Source of the DNA: Shinisaurus crocodilurus
Taxonomy: Eukaryota > Chordata > Lepidosauria > Squamata > Shinisauridae
DNA length: 64,000 nt
Reading direction: 5' to 3'
NCBI GenBank assembly: GCA_021292165.1
Contig: CM037876.1
Coordinates: forward strand, 119,355,379 to 119,419,378
The notes under the pieces were generated by a model, which did no database searches, was not told the origin of the DNA, and worked only from the letters and a program-made list of their open reading frames with translations. Both the position numbers and the translations under genes were made by a program. Shown piece by piece: positions 1 through 9,175 of the stretch (positions are counted from its first letter, which is position 1; every line of letters starts with the position of its first letter).

Positions 1-377
1 CTTCATCCAAAGTGGGGAGTATTGCAAGTTCCTCTCTAATTTGTTTTTGCGGAATTTGCAAAAAAATCTCATTATCCACCTTAGATTTACGATTTAAAAG
101 GTCATAATAATGCTCTTTCCAACGCAGTGCAATAGACTCTTTGTCTTTTAAGAGTTTGGTGCCATCTTTTGATTGTAAAGGGTTTGTACCATAGGTTTTT
201 GGTCCATAAATGGCCCTTGTGGCCTTAAAAAAGCCCCGTGCATCTGCAGATTCTGCAAGTTGTTGAATTTCTTGAGCTTTCTTTTTCCACCAAGTGTTCT
301 TAAGTTCTCTTGTTCTTCTATGGACCTCAGCCTTTGCACTGGCATAGATTTTTTTCTTGGCAGCGCAATTAATATAA
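1..377 (-). mobile_element. LINE fragment, linker before the reverse transcriptase (minus strand)
   Basis: Read on the minus strand, this encodes a conserved non-LTR retrotransposon stretch lying between the endonuclease and reverse transcriptase. Recognisable pieces are ELKNTWWKKKAQEIQQLAES, then AIYGPKTYGT, then ALRWKEHYYDLLNR, then LAILPTLDE at the window edge. It is the downstream continuation of the endonuclease at 4777-5480, since the coding frame resumes across the insertions between them. The RT domain itself would lie left of the window. The clade is not assigned; proteins of this kind are often auto-annotated as endonuclease-reverse transcriptase or 'craniofacial development protein 2-like'. 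It is a decayed mobile-element fragment, not a host gene. Confidence 0.8.
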
Positions 378-503
378 TTTTCATTTATTTATTTATTTAT
401 TTTATTATATTTATACCCCGCCTTTTTTCCTGCAAGGAACCCAAGGTGGCTTACATAATCCTCCTCCTCCTCTCCATTTTATCCTCACAACAACCCTGTG
501 AGG
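378..503 (-). mobile_element. CORE-SINE 3' end, 5'-truncated, inserted in the LINE
   Basis: The TTTA-rich tail (385-415) followed by the complement of the tail-and-core segment (GAGGATAAAATGGAGAGGAG, then TAAGCCGCCTTGGGTTCC-like) matches the full copies at 58338 and 35354. It interrupts the LINE reading frame: minus-strand LINE peptide is recognisable on both sides. A short ATTTT direct repeat flanks it. Only the 3' half is present, as expected for incomplete target-primed insertion. Confidence 0.75.
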
Positions 504-540
504 TATTTTGCCATATTTGGAAGGCTTTCCTTTTTTGGTC
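504..540 (-). mobile_element. LINE fragment between two insertions
   Basis: This short minus-strand piece (peptide DQKRKAFQIWQN) joins the LINE segment at 3511-3825 with that at 1-377 once the 559-2353 element, the LTR at 2379-3505 and the SINE at 378-503 are removed. It shows that all are insertions into one LINE. Confidence 0.7.
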
Positions 541-558
541 AATTATATATTTAATCTC

Positions 559-2353
559 GGAAGACTTCCGGGTGAACATGGAGCTTTGAAAGCCGCACAG
601 AAATTCTGTGGGGAGCTGGCACAGCGTTTCCTGGCCAGAGAATGTCTCAGGCTGGGGGATCTACTTCTCATTAGAGAAGCGAAGATCTGAGGTTACCCCC
701 AAATTATCTCATAGGGTCATAAATCGCTTTTTTGTTTGTCGTATGACGAATAAATGCGGTGGTGACCTGAGGTGGGGGGAAACGGCGCTGTTTTCCAGAG
801 ACCGGTTTTACCGATCATCAGAAGTTTGCATGTTCGCTTCCAAAATAAAGGAGTACATCTGGAGTGGCTAATTGGAATCTTTCGGCAGCAGAGTGGGATT
901 TATAATTAACTGTAAGTAGACTATGTTTATCTGGGAGGCGAAAAAGATAAGAGAGGAAACCTGAAAGGAGGTCTATAAATCTTATATGTTTGGAAGCATC
1001 TTGAAAACATCTATACGCAAGGCAAGATGTTTGCAGTTACAGCATTCTTAAACCTGTGGAACGAAATGGAGAGAGAAATTCTAAACAGATTGGAAGTAAG
1101 GATCCAGGCTTGGAACGTAAATCTGAAAGTGGATCAATCAGAAGAACAACGTAAGACGGATTTCTTTACAGGACCGGCAGAGGAGAAGACAGAAGAAGTA
1201 AATAAGGACTTGGGAAACTTACCAGAAATTCACAGAGACTTTGAAGTTTTAATTGGGTCGAAGTGGCATGAGAAGGCAGTTCAGGATGTTGTGACGCACT
1301 TTTTAAAATCTAAGATGGCGGAGCCGGAGATCGGTATGCAGGAGACCACAAAACAACAGAACAAGCTGATTTCATTCTTGGTTCAAAACCTGGAACTTAA
1401 TGAATTTCCCTTTGACAGAGGAAAGCAATGAAAGGGACTATCTTCACGGTCTTTTATTGGCAAAAGATAAAGGGTTGATGTATACTGAACTATATGTCTA
1501 GTTGGAATATAAATAATCTTTTGATTTTAAATATTAATGGCAAAGGTAAAGGGATTGCTTATATGATTTATTTGAATTTTAAATATTAATGGTGATGTAA
1601 GGGAAATTATTATAAGTAAGGTATAATTATATTTGGTCTGTTTGGAAACATTTATTTAAAAAATAATAATAATAACTTGTTGTTGTTGGGGGTGTTGTTT
1701 TGTGGAGGCTTTGAAGTATTAAAGGGGAAGGTCTTTTGTTTTTTTTTGGTTCTATAAGTAGCATGATGGCTTATGTGCTTCTGCTGTTCTGTCAGACGTC
1801 ACTTATTTCTTAATTTTTTAGACTTATCTTTCTTTTCTTTCCTTTAAAAAAAAATATCTTGGAGATTAAAAGTGAAGGAATTTCTGCTTAGATAGAAAGG
1901 AATAATGAGTAATTGTAATAATACAAATGTATTGATTCGATGGTTAGGTACTAGAGAGTGCGGGAGCGATGGAAATACAAAATGCTTTTGGTATGTGGTC
2001 ATTTGCTAATTAGTTTATAGTTACTTTTTACTTTTGGGATTCTTAATATACTGTATTTTGGAATTGAAAACACTATTTAATGAAACTATAGGTTTTCTTT
2101 TTTGGAGTATCTATAAATGTTGAATTTAATAGATTAAATAGTTGATGTTTATTGGGGGAGAGTGGAGACCTCTGGTGTTTGTTCCTTTTAGGGTTCTTTT
2201 TTGCCATAACTGGAAGTGATTTTTTGTTAACAGAAAAGATTTTAAGAGTAACTGTGGTTGATTAAGCTGTGGAGAAGATTGGAAGTCCATTATTGTGTTT
2301 GTGTTTGTTTGTTTGTTTGTTTTATTATGAATAAAATAAAAGTTAAACTCCAA
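559..2353 (+). mobile_element. ORF1-type non-LTR retroelement (HAL1-like candidate) with 18 bp TSD
   Basis: A 1795 bp unit is flanked by a perfect 18 bp direct repeat, AATTATATATTTAATCTC, at 541-558 and 2354-2371. Long target-site duplications of this kind are typical of L1-machinery insertion. It has a GC-richer 5' part (559-870), one clear ORF (1027-1431) and a long AT-rich 3' part ending in an AATAAA-containing stretch (2331-2353). No endonuclease or RT is visible. The closest known pattern is a half-L1: an L1-derived, ORF1-only non-autonomous element. It is inserted in the LINE, whose frame resumes on both sides. The family is not recognised by name. Confidence 0.65.
1027..1431 (+). CDS. 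ORF1-like coiled-coil protein of the retroelement
   Basis: A 134-residue ORF, strongly charged and rich in E, K, Q and L. Residues 10-60 and 85-125 look helical or coiled-coil (e.g. NEMEREILNRLEVRIQAWN). That suits an L1 ORF1-type RNA-binding trimer protein, but the RRM and C-terminal domains are not visible, so at most the N-terminal part is present. It begins about 470 bp inside the retroelement. No stop or frameshift interrupts it. A methionine at residue 14 is an alternative start. It could equally be a chance open frame; function is inferred from position and composition only. Confidence 0.4.
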   Translation: MFAVTAFLNLWNEMEREILNRLEVRIQAWNVNLKVDQSEEQRKTDFFTGPAEEKTEEVNKDLGNLPEIHRDFEVLIGSKWHEKAVQDVVTHFLKSKMAEPEIGMQETTKQQNKLISFLVQNLELNEFPFDRGKQ

Positions 2354-2378
2354 AATTATATATTTAATCTCATTATCT

Positions 2379-3505
2379 GTGGAGGAAGAGGGGGGGCTGG
2401 CTGGCCCGCCAGACCCCCACCCTTTCTTACTTCAAAGGAATCACAGCGCTTGCCACCATGTGGCCCGGAAGGGGGGGCTGGCTGGCCCGCCAGACCCCCA
2501 ACCTTTCTTGCCTGCAAAGGAACCAAGACCCCCTGAGATCTCAAGATACCAGATTGCCAGCCTCAGCTGTCTGCAATCCTACTTGAATCTTGGTTTAGGG
2601 ACTCGCCTTTAATTTCTGTAAACTGGACTTAGATACTGAACCAAGCAGAGCAATCCACAAACATTATGTGGGGTAAAACCAAGACAAGGTTTATTCTGGT
2701 AGCATTTAAACAACAAGATTAGGGGAAATGAGAGAAGTACACAAGAGAGACAGAGAGACACTTTAGTACACAGTAATAGAGCTAAAACACAATAAAAACC
2801 TGATTCCTTAAGATCTCTCAGGCACACACCTGTTACCTGAGGGTGTTCTCTTCAAGGGTTAGATCCAGCACAGCCTCGCTGCCCGAGGAGAACTACTCCA
2901 TCTACCCGCAGGTCTGAGATGGGTAAACTCCCACAAGGCTTGCCTTTCACCAGAGCCCTCAATCCAGCTAATTTTACCAGGAGCTGCCTGGGGTCGGTTC
3001 CGGAGGGGCCCCCCTAAAGGCTTGGGCCCCTCGCTGGCGCGCTGCCATGGCTCCAACCAGGCACGCCACCAAAAAGACTAAGACAAAGACACAAAGGCTA
3101 CACGTGGGGAAATAGCTCTTCCCCCTCCCCCTTTCTGTAGCTTTCTTGCCCTCAGCCAATCAAATTGACTTTCACCTGGCCAGGCAGGGGGAAGGAAACT
3201 GGCCAGGCAGGGGGAAGGACACTCCCGAGTCATGGCTCGAACCATCTACATATGAAAACCCTAGTCGTCTAGGCACCACCCATGCCATCTGAGGCCCTCG
3301 CCTCCTCCCAGCCCCCACCTGGTTCACACATGAGGAGGCGTGTGTGTGCGTGTGTGCGTGTGTGTGTGTGTGTGTGTGTTCCTGCATGCATGCATGCAGG
3401 AACCCCCAAAAGCTCCTCTCTCCACACGCTAACTGTGCACACCCCACCCCAGCCGGTTCACACATGAGGTGTGTCTGTGTACCCCCAAAGGCTTGTTTCT
3501 CCACA
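2379..3505 (-). mobile_element. Solo LTR, family A (TGTGG...CCACA), 5 bp TSD TTATC
   Basis: An LTR-like unit beginning TGTGGAG and ending CTCCACA, flanked by perfect TTATC (2374-2378 and 3506-3510). It shares its whole length with 45796-46816 and 55578-56647. Transcription would run on the minus strand: the AATAAACC poly(A) signal reads in that direction near 2690. An internal direct duplication of a GGGGGGCTGGCTGGCCCGCC-type block lies at about 2388-2430 and 2470-2515. A TG microsatellite and a TGCATGCATGCATGCA palindrome lie near the right end. No internal retroviral sequence adjoins, so it is a recombined solo LTR. Confidence 0.85.
3340..3379. repeat. (TG)n microsatellite
   Basis: TG/CG alternation inside the solo LTR. 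The related LTRs carry shorter CA/TG tracts at the same place (45920s and 56610s), so it has expanded from a family feature. Confidence 0.9.
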
Positions 3506-3510
3506 TTATC

Positions 3511-3825
3511 ATTTTAATCAAACCAATCCTGATGTTTCTTAGTTTCATATCCAATAGTTTGTTCACAAGCTGCAGTAATGGAGGTTTTCAGCTTAGACCA
3601 ATGGTCCTCAATGTTATCAGGAGGTTCCGTAGGTAGATGTTCCTTAAGAAATGATTGAAGATGAGTTTGCTTAATAGGATCTTGAAGGGCGTGGATGTTC
3701 ATTTTACGCCTTGGTTTCCTTCCTTGAAGCCTACGTTGGGGAGCAATGTTGATAGCCATTGTGGACCGGATTAGTTGGTGGTCTGTCCAGCAGTCGTCAG
3801 CACTCACCATGGCCCTAGTAAGAAG
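3511..3825 (-). mobile_element. LINE fragment, end of endonuclease and linker
   Basis: The minus-strand frame continues the endonuclease from 4777-5480 (DDCWTDHQLIRSTMAIN, with conserved SDH-like spacing to the active site) into the linker ending HQDWFD. A TAA at 3514-3516 replaces a sense codon. The 8 bp duplicated target of the hAT element (GTAAGAAG, 3818-3825) is the right edge. The left edge is the LTR duplication TTATC. Confidence 0.8.
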
Positions 3826-4768
3826 CAGGGATGTTGAAGAGTCCTTGGCCTCGAGTCACGAGTCGAGTCACGAGTCTTTGGACCCGAGTCTCGAGTCGAG
3901 TCTCGAGTGCAAGGTCCAAAATGGTGACTCGAGTCGAGTCACGAGTCCCGAGTCACTCCCAAAGCGGCGGCCCATGGAGGGAGCGGGAGGGTCTCCGCGA
4001 GAGGAAGAAGAGCTGCCCTTCCTCCCACTGAGACCCTCCCGCTCCCTCCATGGGCCACCGCCGCCGCCCCCCCCACTTACCATAGGCGGGTCCTTCCCTC
4101 GTCCCTGCTCCTGCCGCCGCCGCTGCCACACCAGGGACGCATTATGAGCCCTCCCTGGGTTTGTAGTTCTCCGCGGCGGCGGCGCGGCCCGATCTCGCTC
4201 TTCTGAGCGGCGCGGAGAGTGTTCTCCATGCTGCTCGAGTTGCCGCCGCCTCCGCCGCCTCCGCCGCCTCCGCCGCCTCCGCTGCCTCCGCCGCCTCCGC
4301 CTCCCGCTCACCGCCATCTCCCTCGCAGCCACCATCACACGCAGCCGCCCGCGCCCGCGGCGGAAATGACGCGCCGGGACCCTGCTCCGGCGCGCTTGGC
4401 TGCCGCCGCTCTGTTTAAAGCGGCGGCGGCCAAGCGCGCCGGAGCAGGGTCCCGGCTCGTCACTTCCGCCGCGCCGGAAGTGATGACAGGACCGGCGCGG
4501 GCGGCTGCGTGCGGTGGCGGTGGCGGCGTGATCGCGGCATGGCGTGCGATGGCGGCGGCGGTAGCTGCGAGCGGGTGGCGGCGAGGGAGACAGCGACGGC
4601 GGTGACGTGAGTGGCGGCGGTGGCGGCGGTGGCGGAGTCATTGGGCTCGAGTCCCGAGTCGAGTCTCGAGTCCCATTGAAAAAATTGGGACTCGAGTAGG
4701 ACTCGAGTCAAAGGGGGGACTCAGTCGGACTCGCGAGTCGAGTCATCGAGTCCGAGTCCCCATCCCTG
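3826..4768. mobile_element. Non-autonomous hAT-like element with GACTCGAGTC arrays, TSD GTAAGAAG
   Basis: A 943 bp element flanked by a perfect 8 bp duplication GTAAGAAG (3818-3825, 4769-4776). Its ends are CAGGGATG and CATCCCTG, which with the 8 bp duplication is the hAT pattern. Both subterminal regions (3845-3955 and 4645-4765) are built from ACTCGAGTC-type palindromes, reading ...CGAGTCGAGTC.... The centre is GC- and CpG-rich, with two long inverted repeats: 3963-3997 against 4025-4066, and 4373-4411 against 4419-4457 around a GTTTAAA loop. There is also a (CCGCCT)n tract near 4241-4306. No transposase is present. Long open frames across the GC-rich core are compositional. Confidence 0.8.
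4241..4306. repeat. (CCGCCT)n GC-rich tandem repeat
   Basis: About ten hexamer-like units of CCGCCT/CCGCCTCCG inside the hAT-like element. They create proline- or arginine-rich translations in several frames that are not genes. Confidence 0.85.
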
Positions 4769-4776
4769 GTAAGAAG

Positions 4777-5480
4777 TACATCGCGGCAATCTCTAACACG
4801 GACAATTACATAATCCAGAAGATGCCAGTGCTTTGACCGAGGGTGCTGCCATAATGTTTTAAACTTATTCTTTTGTCGAAAGAGTGTGTTTGTAATAGTG
4901 AGATTATGCTCTGCACATTTAGACAAAAGTAAGATTCCGTTCAAGTTGCTATTACCAACTCCGTCTTTTCCAATAGTTTCTGGTCATAAATCAAAGTCAC
5001 GCCCGACTCTTGTGTTAAAGTCGCCCAGGAGGATAATTTTATCCTCTTTAGGTATTTCTGACAGGAGAGTGTCCAACTGGGTATAAAAGCTTTCCTTGAT
5101 GTCTTCATCAGTATCTAATGTTGGCGCATAAGCGCTCAAAATAGTTACCTGCTGGTTATTGGCGAGCTTTAATCGAAGAGTTATCAGGTGTTTGTTAATG
5201 CCAGTAGGAACTTCTGACAAAGAGTTCACTAGCTCATTTTTGATGGCAAAGCCTACTCCATGTATTCGTTGGTCCTGCTCAGGTAGTCCTTTCCAGAAGA
5301 AGGTAAAACCTCCTTTTTCTTCCTTCAACTGTCCCTCTCCTGCCCTTCAAGTTTCTTGAAGTGCTGCTATGTCAATTCTAAACCTTCTCAACTGCCTTGC
5401 AATAATAGCAGTCCTATGCTCAGGGCGTTCACTATCTATGTTATCCAGCAATGTCCGTATATTCCATGTTCCAAAATTCA
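4777..5480 (-). mobile_element. LINE AP-endonuclease domain, degenerate
   Basis: The minus strand encodes an apurinic-type endonuclease of a non-LTR retrotransposon, the enzyme that nicks target DNA. From the 5' side one sees an ALQET-type motif near 5350, HGVGFAIKNELV, then TILSAYAPT, then ILLGDFNTRVGRDF containing the catalytic D/N pair, then WQHPRSKHWHLLDYVIVR. A TGA at 4984-4986 interrupts the frame just after GRDF. The domain is otherwise nearly open, so the copy is not very old. It is cut at GTAAGAAG by the hAT element and continues at 3825. Confidence 0.85.
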
Positions 5481-6168
5481 AACGTATTTTTCGACCGCTA
5501 AAATGGTGACCCCACTGGACGTGGTAATCCAGTCAGGGGAGAAAGAGGTAGACTATGTTTAGGGCACCTTTTCTAGCCCCCTCCCCATACGGGGTGAGCA
5601 GAGTGGATCCTAAATAGGGCTGCTCAGTCATGGATACAGCTGCCGAGCTGCTTGACTACCTCGTTCCTTGAACAGGGCAACTGAATCTGCATCCACCGCC
5701 CATGTGCTGGTCCATGACTAGGGGCTTCCGGATTCACAGTCCTGCCCCCATCGCCATTCGCCAGTCGCCATGGGAGTTTTTTTGGGTTTTGGTTTGTTTG
5801 GGTTGGAAGATGCCTGTGCGTGAAATTGTTTTATGTGGGGAGATCGGTGCACAACGAATCACCACACAAACTTGACAGAGTACAGCAATGATCCAATGAC
5901 ACGGTTACCATGACGATTGGAAAACGTTTCTCTGCTGCAGCCTTCATCCGCCTTCACAGCTGTTGTAATTTAGGTTTAATTATCTTCCGCCTATTCTGCC
6001 ATTAAGGACTTTATGTTTTGGATCGTTCTTTGTCTGGTTCCTCTCCCCGGACCATACCGCCATGGGTGACCCTACTGGGAGTACATAGCTCCTGATGGCA
6101 TTGCTCACAGGGTTCATCGGAACACGCAAGCCCACTCACTACTTCAAGGTGATGATCCGGCGAGAGGG
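5481..6168 (-). mobile_element. LINE 5' UTR and start of its ORF
   Basis: Upstream of the endonuclease on the minus strand lies a GC-moderate leader without long frames. The homology to a retrotransposon is inferred from contiguity. It appears to run to about 6168, where composition changes abruptly to AT-rich sequence. If so, this copy keeps its 5' end, which is unusual for a LINE. Confidence 0.5.
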
Positions 6169-6308
6169 GATAGATGTTTAAACAATACATAAAACAGTTC
6201 AATAGCATATCAAATTCATAATGAGAAATAAAATAATAAAGTAATATAAAACATTGCAATAACATAATACCAACATTAACTAACAAAAATCACATCCAAC
6301 TAACCCAC
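6169..6308 (-). repeat. AT-rich LINE-3'-end-like tract
   Basis: AACAATACATAAAAC-type sequence resembles the AT-rich tracts at 16800-16920 and 37130-37200, which precede L2-like antisense sequence. This is probably a short LINE 3' UTR remnant on the minus strand. Weak call. Confidence 0.3.
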
Positions 6309-6311
6309 TTA

Positions 6312-6438
6312 AAGCGCAATCCTCAGACAGAAAAAAGTCCTAGAACTCCCAGCATGCCCCAGCCAGTCATGCTGGCTGGGGCATGCTGTGAGTTGTAGGA
6401 CTTTTTTTTTTTGGTCTAACAGGCATAGGATTGTGCCC
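6312..6438. mobile_element. Palindromic MITE, TTA TSD (Harbinger-like)
   Basis: A roughly 127 bp unit flanked by TTA (6309-6311, 6439-6441). Terminal inverted repeats are of the type GGGCACAATCCTATGCC. The interior is a long palindrome around CAGCATGCCCCAGCCAG / CTGGCTGGGGCATGCTG. A 3 bp TTA duplication points to PIF/Harbinger. No coding capacity. Confidence 0.55.
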
Positions 6439-6441
6439 TTA

Positions 6442-8425
6442 ATATACCATACTGATAAATGCAATGAACTCAGAACATGAACAGAACACTACACAACAGA
6501 GGAGCAAGGGCCTAGATATTGAAGTCCAGCATGTCTCTCCTTGGCCCTGATCCTAACGGTTCTGACTGCTGCTCAAACTGGCTGCTGTTGTGCTGGTGGA
6601 AACCAGACTGGCACCAGGAGATATCTCCCATCCCCAGGAAGTATCTTCAAGGCAATATTTCAGTTTGAGGAATACAGGGTCTCCTCACCTGGGCCAAAAG
6701 TGTCAGTGACAGTTTCCTTGGTGGGCTGGTCAGCTCATGGCTGATCTTTCTCCCAGAACGGCAGCAACAGGGGAACAAGGAATTAGAGATGAAAGTCCAC
6801 AAAGCCTCTCCTTGCCATTCCAGCTGCTGCTCAAACAGCCACTTACAGCCATCTGAAAATGGCCTTCTACAGACCATTTATGAATGGGGAGGGTACACCT
6901 AAAGGTATTCTGAAGTAACTGCTCCCCAATTTGGAACTTCCTCCATGAGGATGTCAGCCAAACCCCAGCCCATGCATCTTCCTAATGTAAAGAGACATTT
7001 TTTATTTGGTCAAGGCAGGGTTTATTTGGCCAGATAAAGGAGGCCAGATGAAAGCAATGTTGTATTTGATATATTATGGCCTTTTACATGTTTTTACATC
7101 TATATTTTATTTCAGTTCTGTTGGTTTTTTTTTAAAAAATGTCAATACCTTTGGGGAATAAGGCCAGGCTAAAAGAAAGATGAAAATATAAGGAGAAAAC
7201 CAATAGAAGGATGAGCAACAAATGGCTCTCCTTTACCCACCTGTTTTCTAGGATGACTCCCATACAAAAGGTTCCACCACATTTCAGCTCCTTGGACTCC
7301 TTCTTTGTGCTGTTTATGTGTGTGCAGGTGTTGTTGTTTTTTAAAGTTTGAAGAAGGTCTGCCAAGCATAATTAATATTCCTCCTCCTCCTTCACATTAC
7401 CATTTCTCCTGACAGTAAAAATTAAAGCATCCGATTCCATTCATCAACCCCAGCCCACGGGAATTCAGTCACACGGGAATGCTAATAACAAAGCAAAGGG
7501 TTTATAGATCTGCAGCCAGTCAGCCAGTCACGGTGTTGCACTCATTCAATTACTTTTGTGGACAAAGTGTCTAGTACTTCATCTGGATTGGATGTTTGCC
7601 AGTGACACTCCTGAGCCTTGCTCAGGGAGAATGGCAGCCTTGAGAGAGCCATGCACTACTGATTTGGTTCTCTCTCCCTCTTATGATAGGAACAGCTGCA
7701 GTATTGTTGCAATCTTACTTGTACCAGTGAGCGTTGCTATGGGCACTGCTGCCAAGGAGCACGGAGCACTGAATAAGAGAGGCTGTCCCCAAACCTTCAA
7801 AACTAAAACTACTTATTATACTGTGTATTTTGTTTCAAATAACCTTTTGCCATGGAAGAAAGTTTTATTCTTGTTCTAAACATTGTTGACAGATGTATAA
7901 TTCGGCTACTTAAATAGATGTTTAATAACCAGGGAGAAGATGCCGCTAAACATTCTACTTAACATCAGGCTTATTTTCTGTGATTATTAAAACGTCATTC
8001 ATTGCACCGCATTATCAGTTTTCACAGGACTTAATTTGTCAAGCATTCAAAAAGGAGATCACACAAACATTTTACAGATGTGTGTGCGTGTTTGTTGAAT
8101 TCTTGCCAAAAGAAAAGAAAAAGAAAACACAGATATGTTAAAGACATCTAGCAGATGATACGGAAGCTGCTGCTGTAGCAATGCCATAAGCATTTGCTGA
8201 ATAAATGGTTTATCCAGATGGCCAGTGAATGTGTGCCCCAAGTGCATTTTAGCCTTTGAGCAAATCACCATCCAAAGGGAACTTGGATGCTGTTTTCAAT
8301 TCTACATGTAACAGTGCAGGGTGGGAATAGCTGTTCTTCTACCACCCTTTAAAAAAAGAAAATACTGGATAAATAGGATCTCCAGCCCTGGGGAGTGGGC
8401 TGGCTTTAAAACAACTAAAATTTAA
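6442..8425. other. Unassigned intergenic sequence
   Basis: I see no gene, LINE peptide, LTR or inverted-repeat element here. Frames are short and on both strands. Sequence is moderately AT-rich with no CpG island. Confidence 0.5.
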
Positions 8426-9175
8426 AAATATTAAACGATTCTTAGCATGGCAGAACATTGCAAAACAGGAAAGGCTGATCTTGAGATGGAGAATGAAATC
8501 AGAGAAAGTCTTGTAGTAATAGGTGACTTCAACTACCCTCACCAGATAAATGCATGTTCCAATCACAACAAAGAGGTAAAATGTATAGATACTCCCCAGG
8601 ACTGTGCCCTAGAACAGATGATCATGAAACCAGCCAGAGGGGAGGTGACCCTGGACTTAATCCTAAGTGGCACCCAAGACCTACTGTGAGATGTAAGTGT
8701 TGTTGAACTGACTGGAAACAGTGGCCATAGTGCTTTCAAATTTAATGTATATGTACCGGTAAGTGGAAAATTGCCAAGGAAGTACAACAGTCACATCTAA
8801 CTTCAATAGAGGAAACTTCTCAAAATTGGTAAAAAGTAATTTAAAAGGGAAAGTCAAGATGATCAAATCTCCCCAGAATGTGGTTTATTCAAAGCCATAA
8901 TAACAGAAATTCAGCTAAAATGTATACTGCAGGCCAGGAAAGGTACTACCAAGTGCAAGAGTTCACCACCATGATTAACAAGGAGTGTGAAGGAATCAGA
9001 TGAAAAAAGCTTCCTTCAGAAAACAGAAGTCTTGTCCAAATGAGGAGAACAAAAAGGAACAAAAACTTGTACAAAACAAATGAAAGCAGACAATAAGGGA
9101 TGCCTCCCTCCCCCCAAATGGATTTTGAGAAGCATATCACTAAAAACATTAAGACTAACAATAACAAATTCTTTA
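8426..9175 (+). mobile_element. CR1/L3-like LINE, degenerate endonuclease and linker
   Basis: The plus strand encodes ESLVVIGDFNYPHQIN (catalytic GDFN motif) and RGEVTLDLILSGTQDLL, characteristic of the CR1-group endonuclease, then a TGNSGHSAFKFNV-type stretch corresponding to the conserved SDH region. The following 300 bp continue the linker with stops. The element resumes at 10698 after a GC-rich insertion. Many stops and frameshifts mark it as old. There is no 5' UTR. Confidence 0.75.

Noticed and set aside
3868..4641. Open frame of 257 codons (minus), and opposite-strand frames, rich in R and P
   Set aside because: It lies in the GC-rich core of the hAT-like element with (CCGCCT)n. Frames are open on both strands because stop codons are rare at that composition; no domain.
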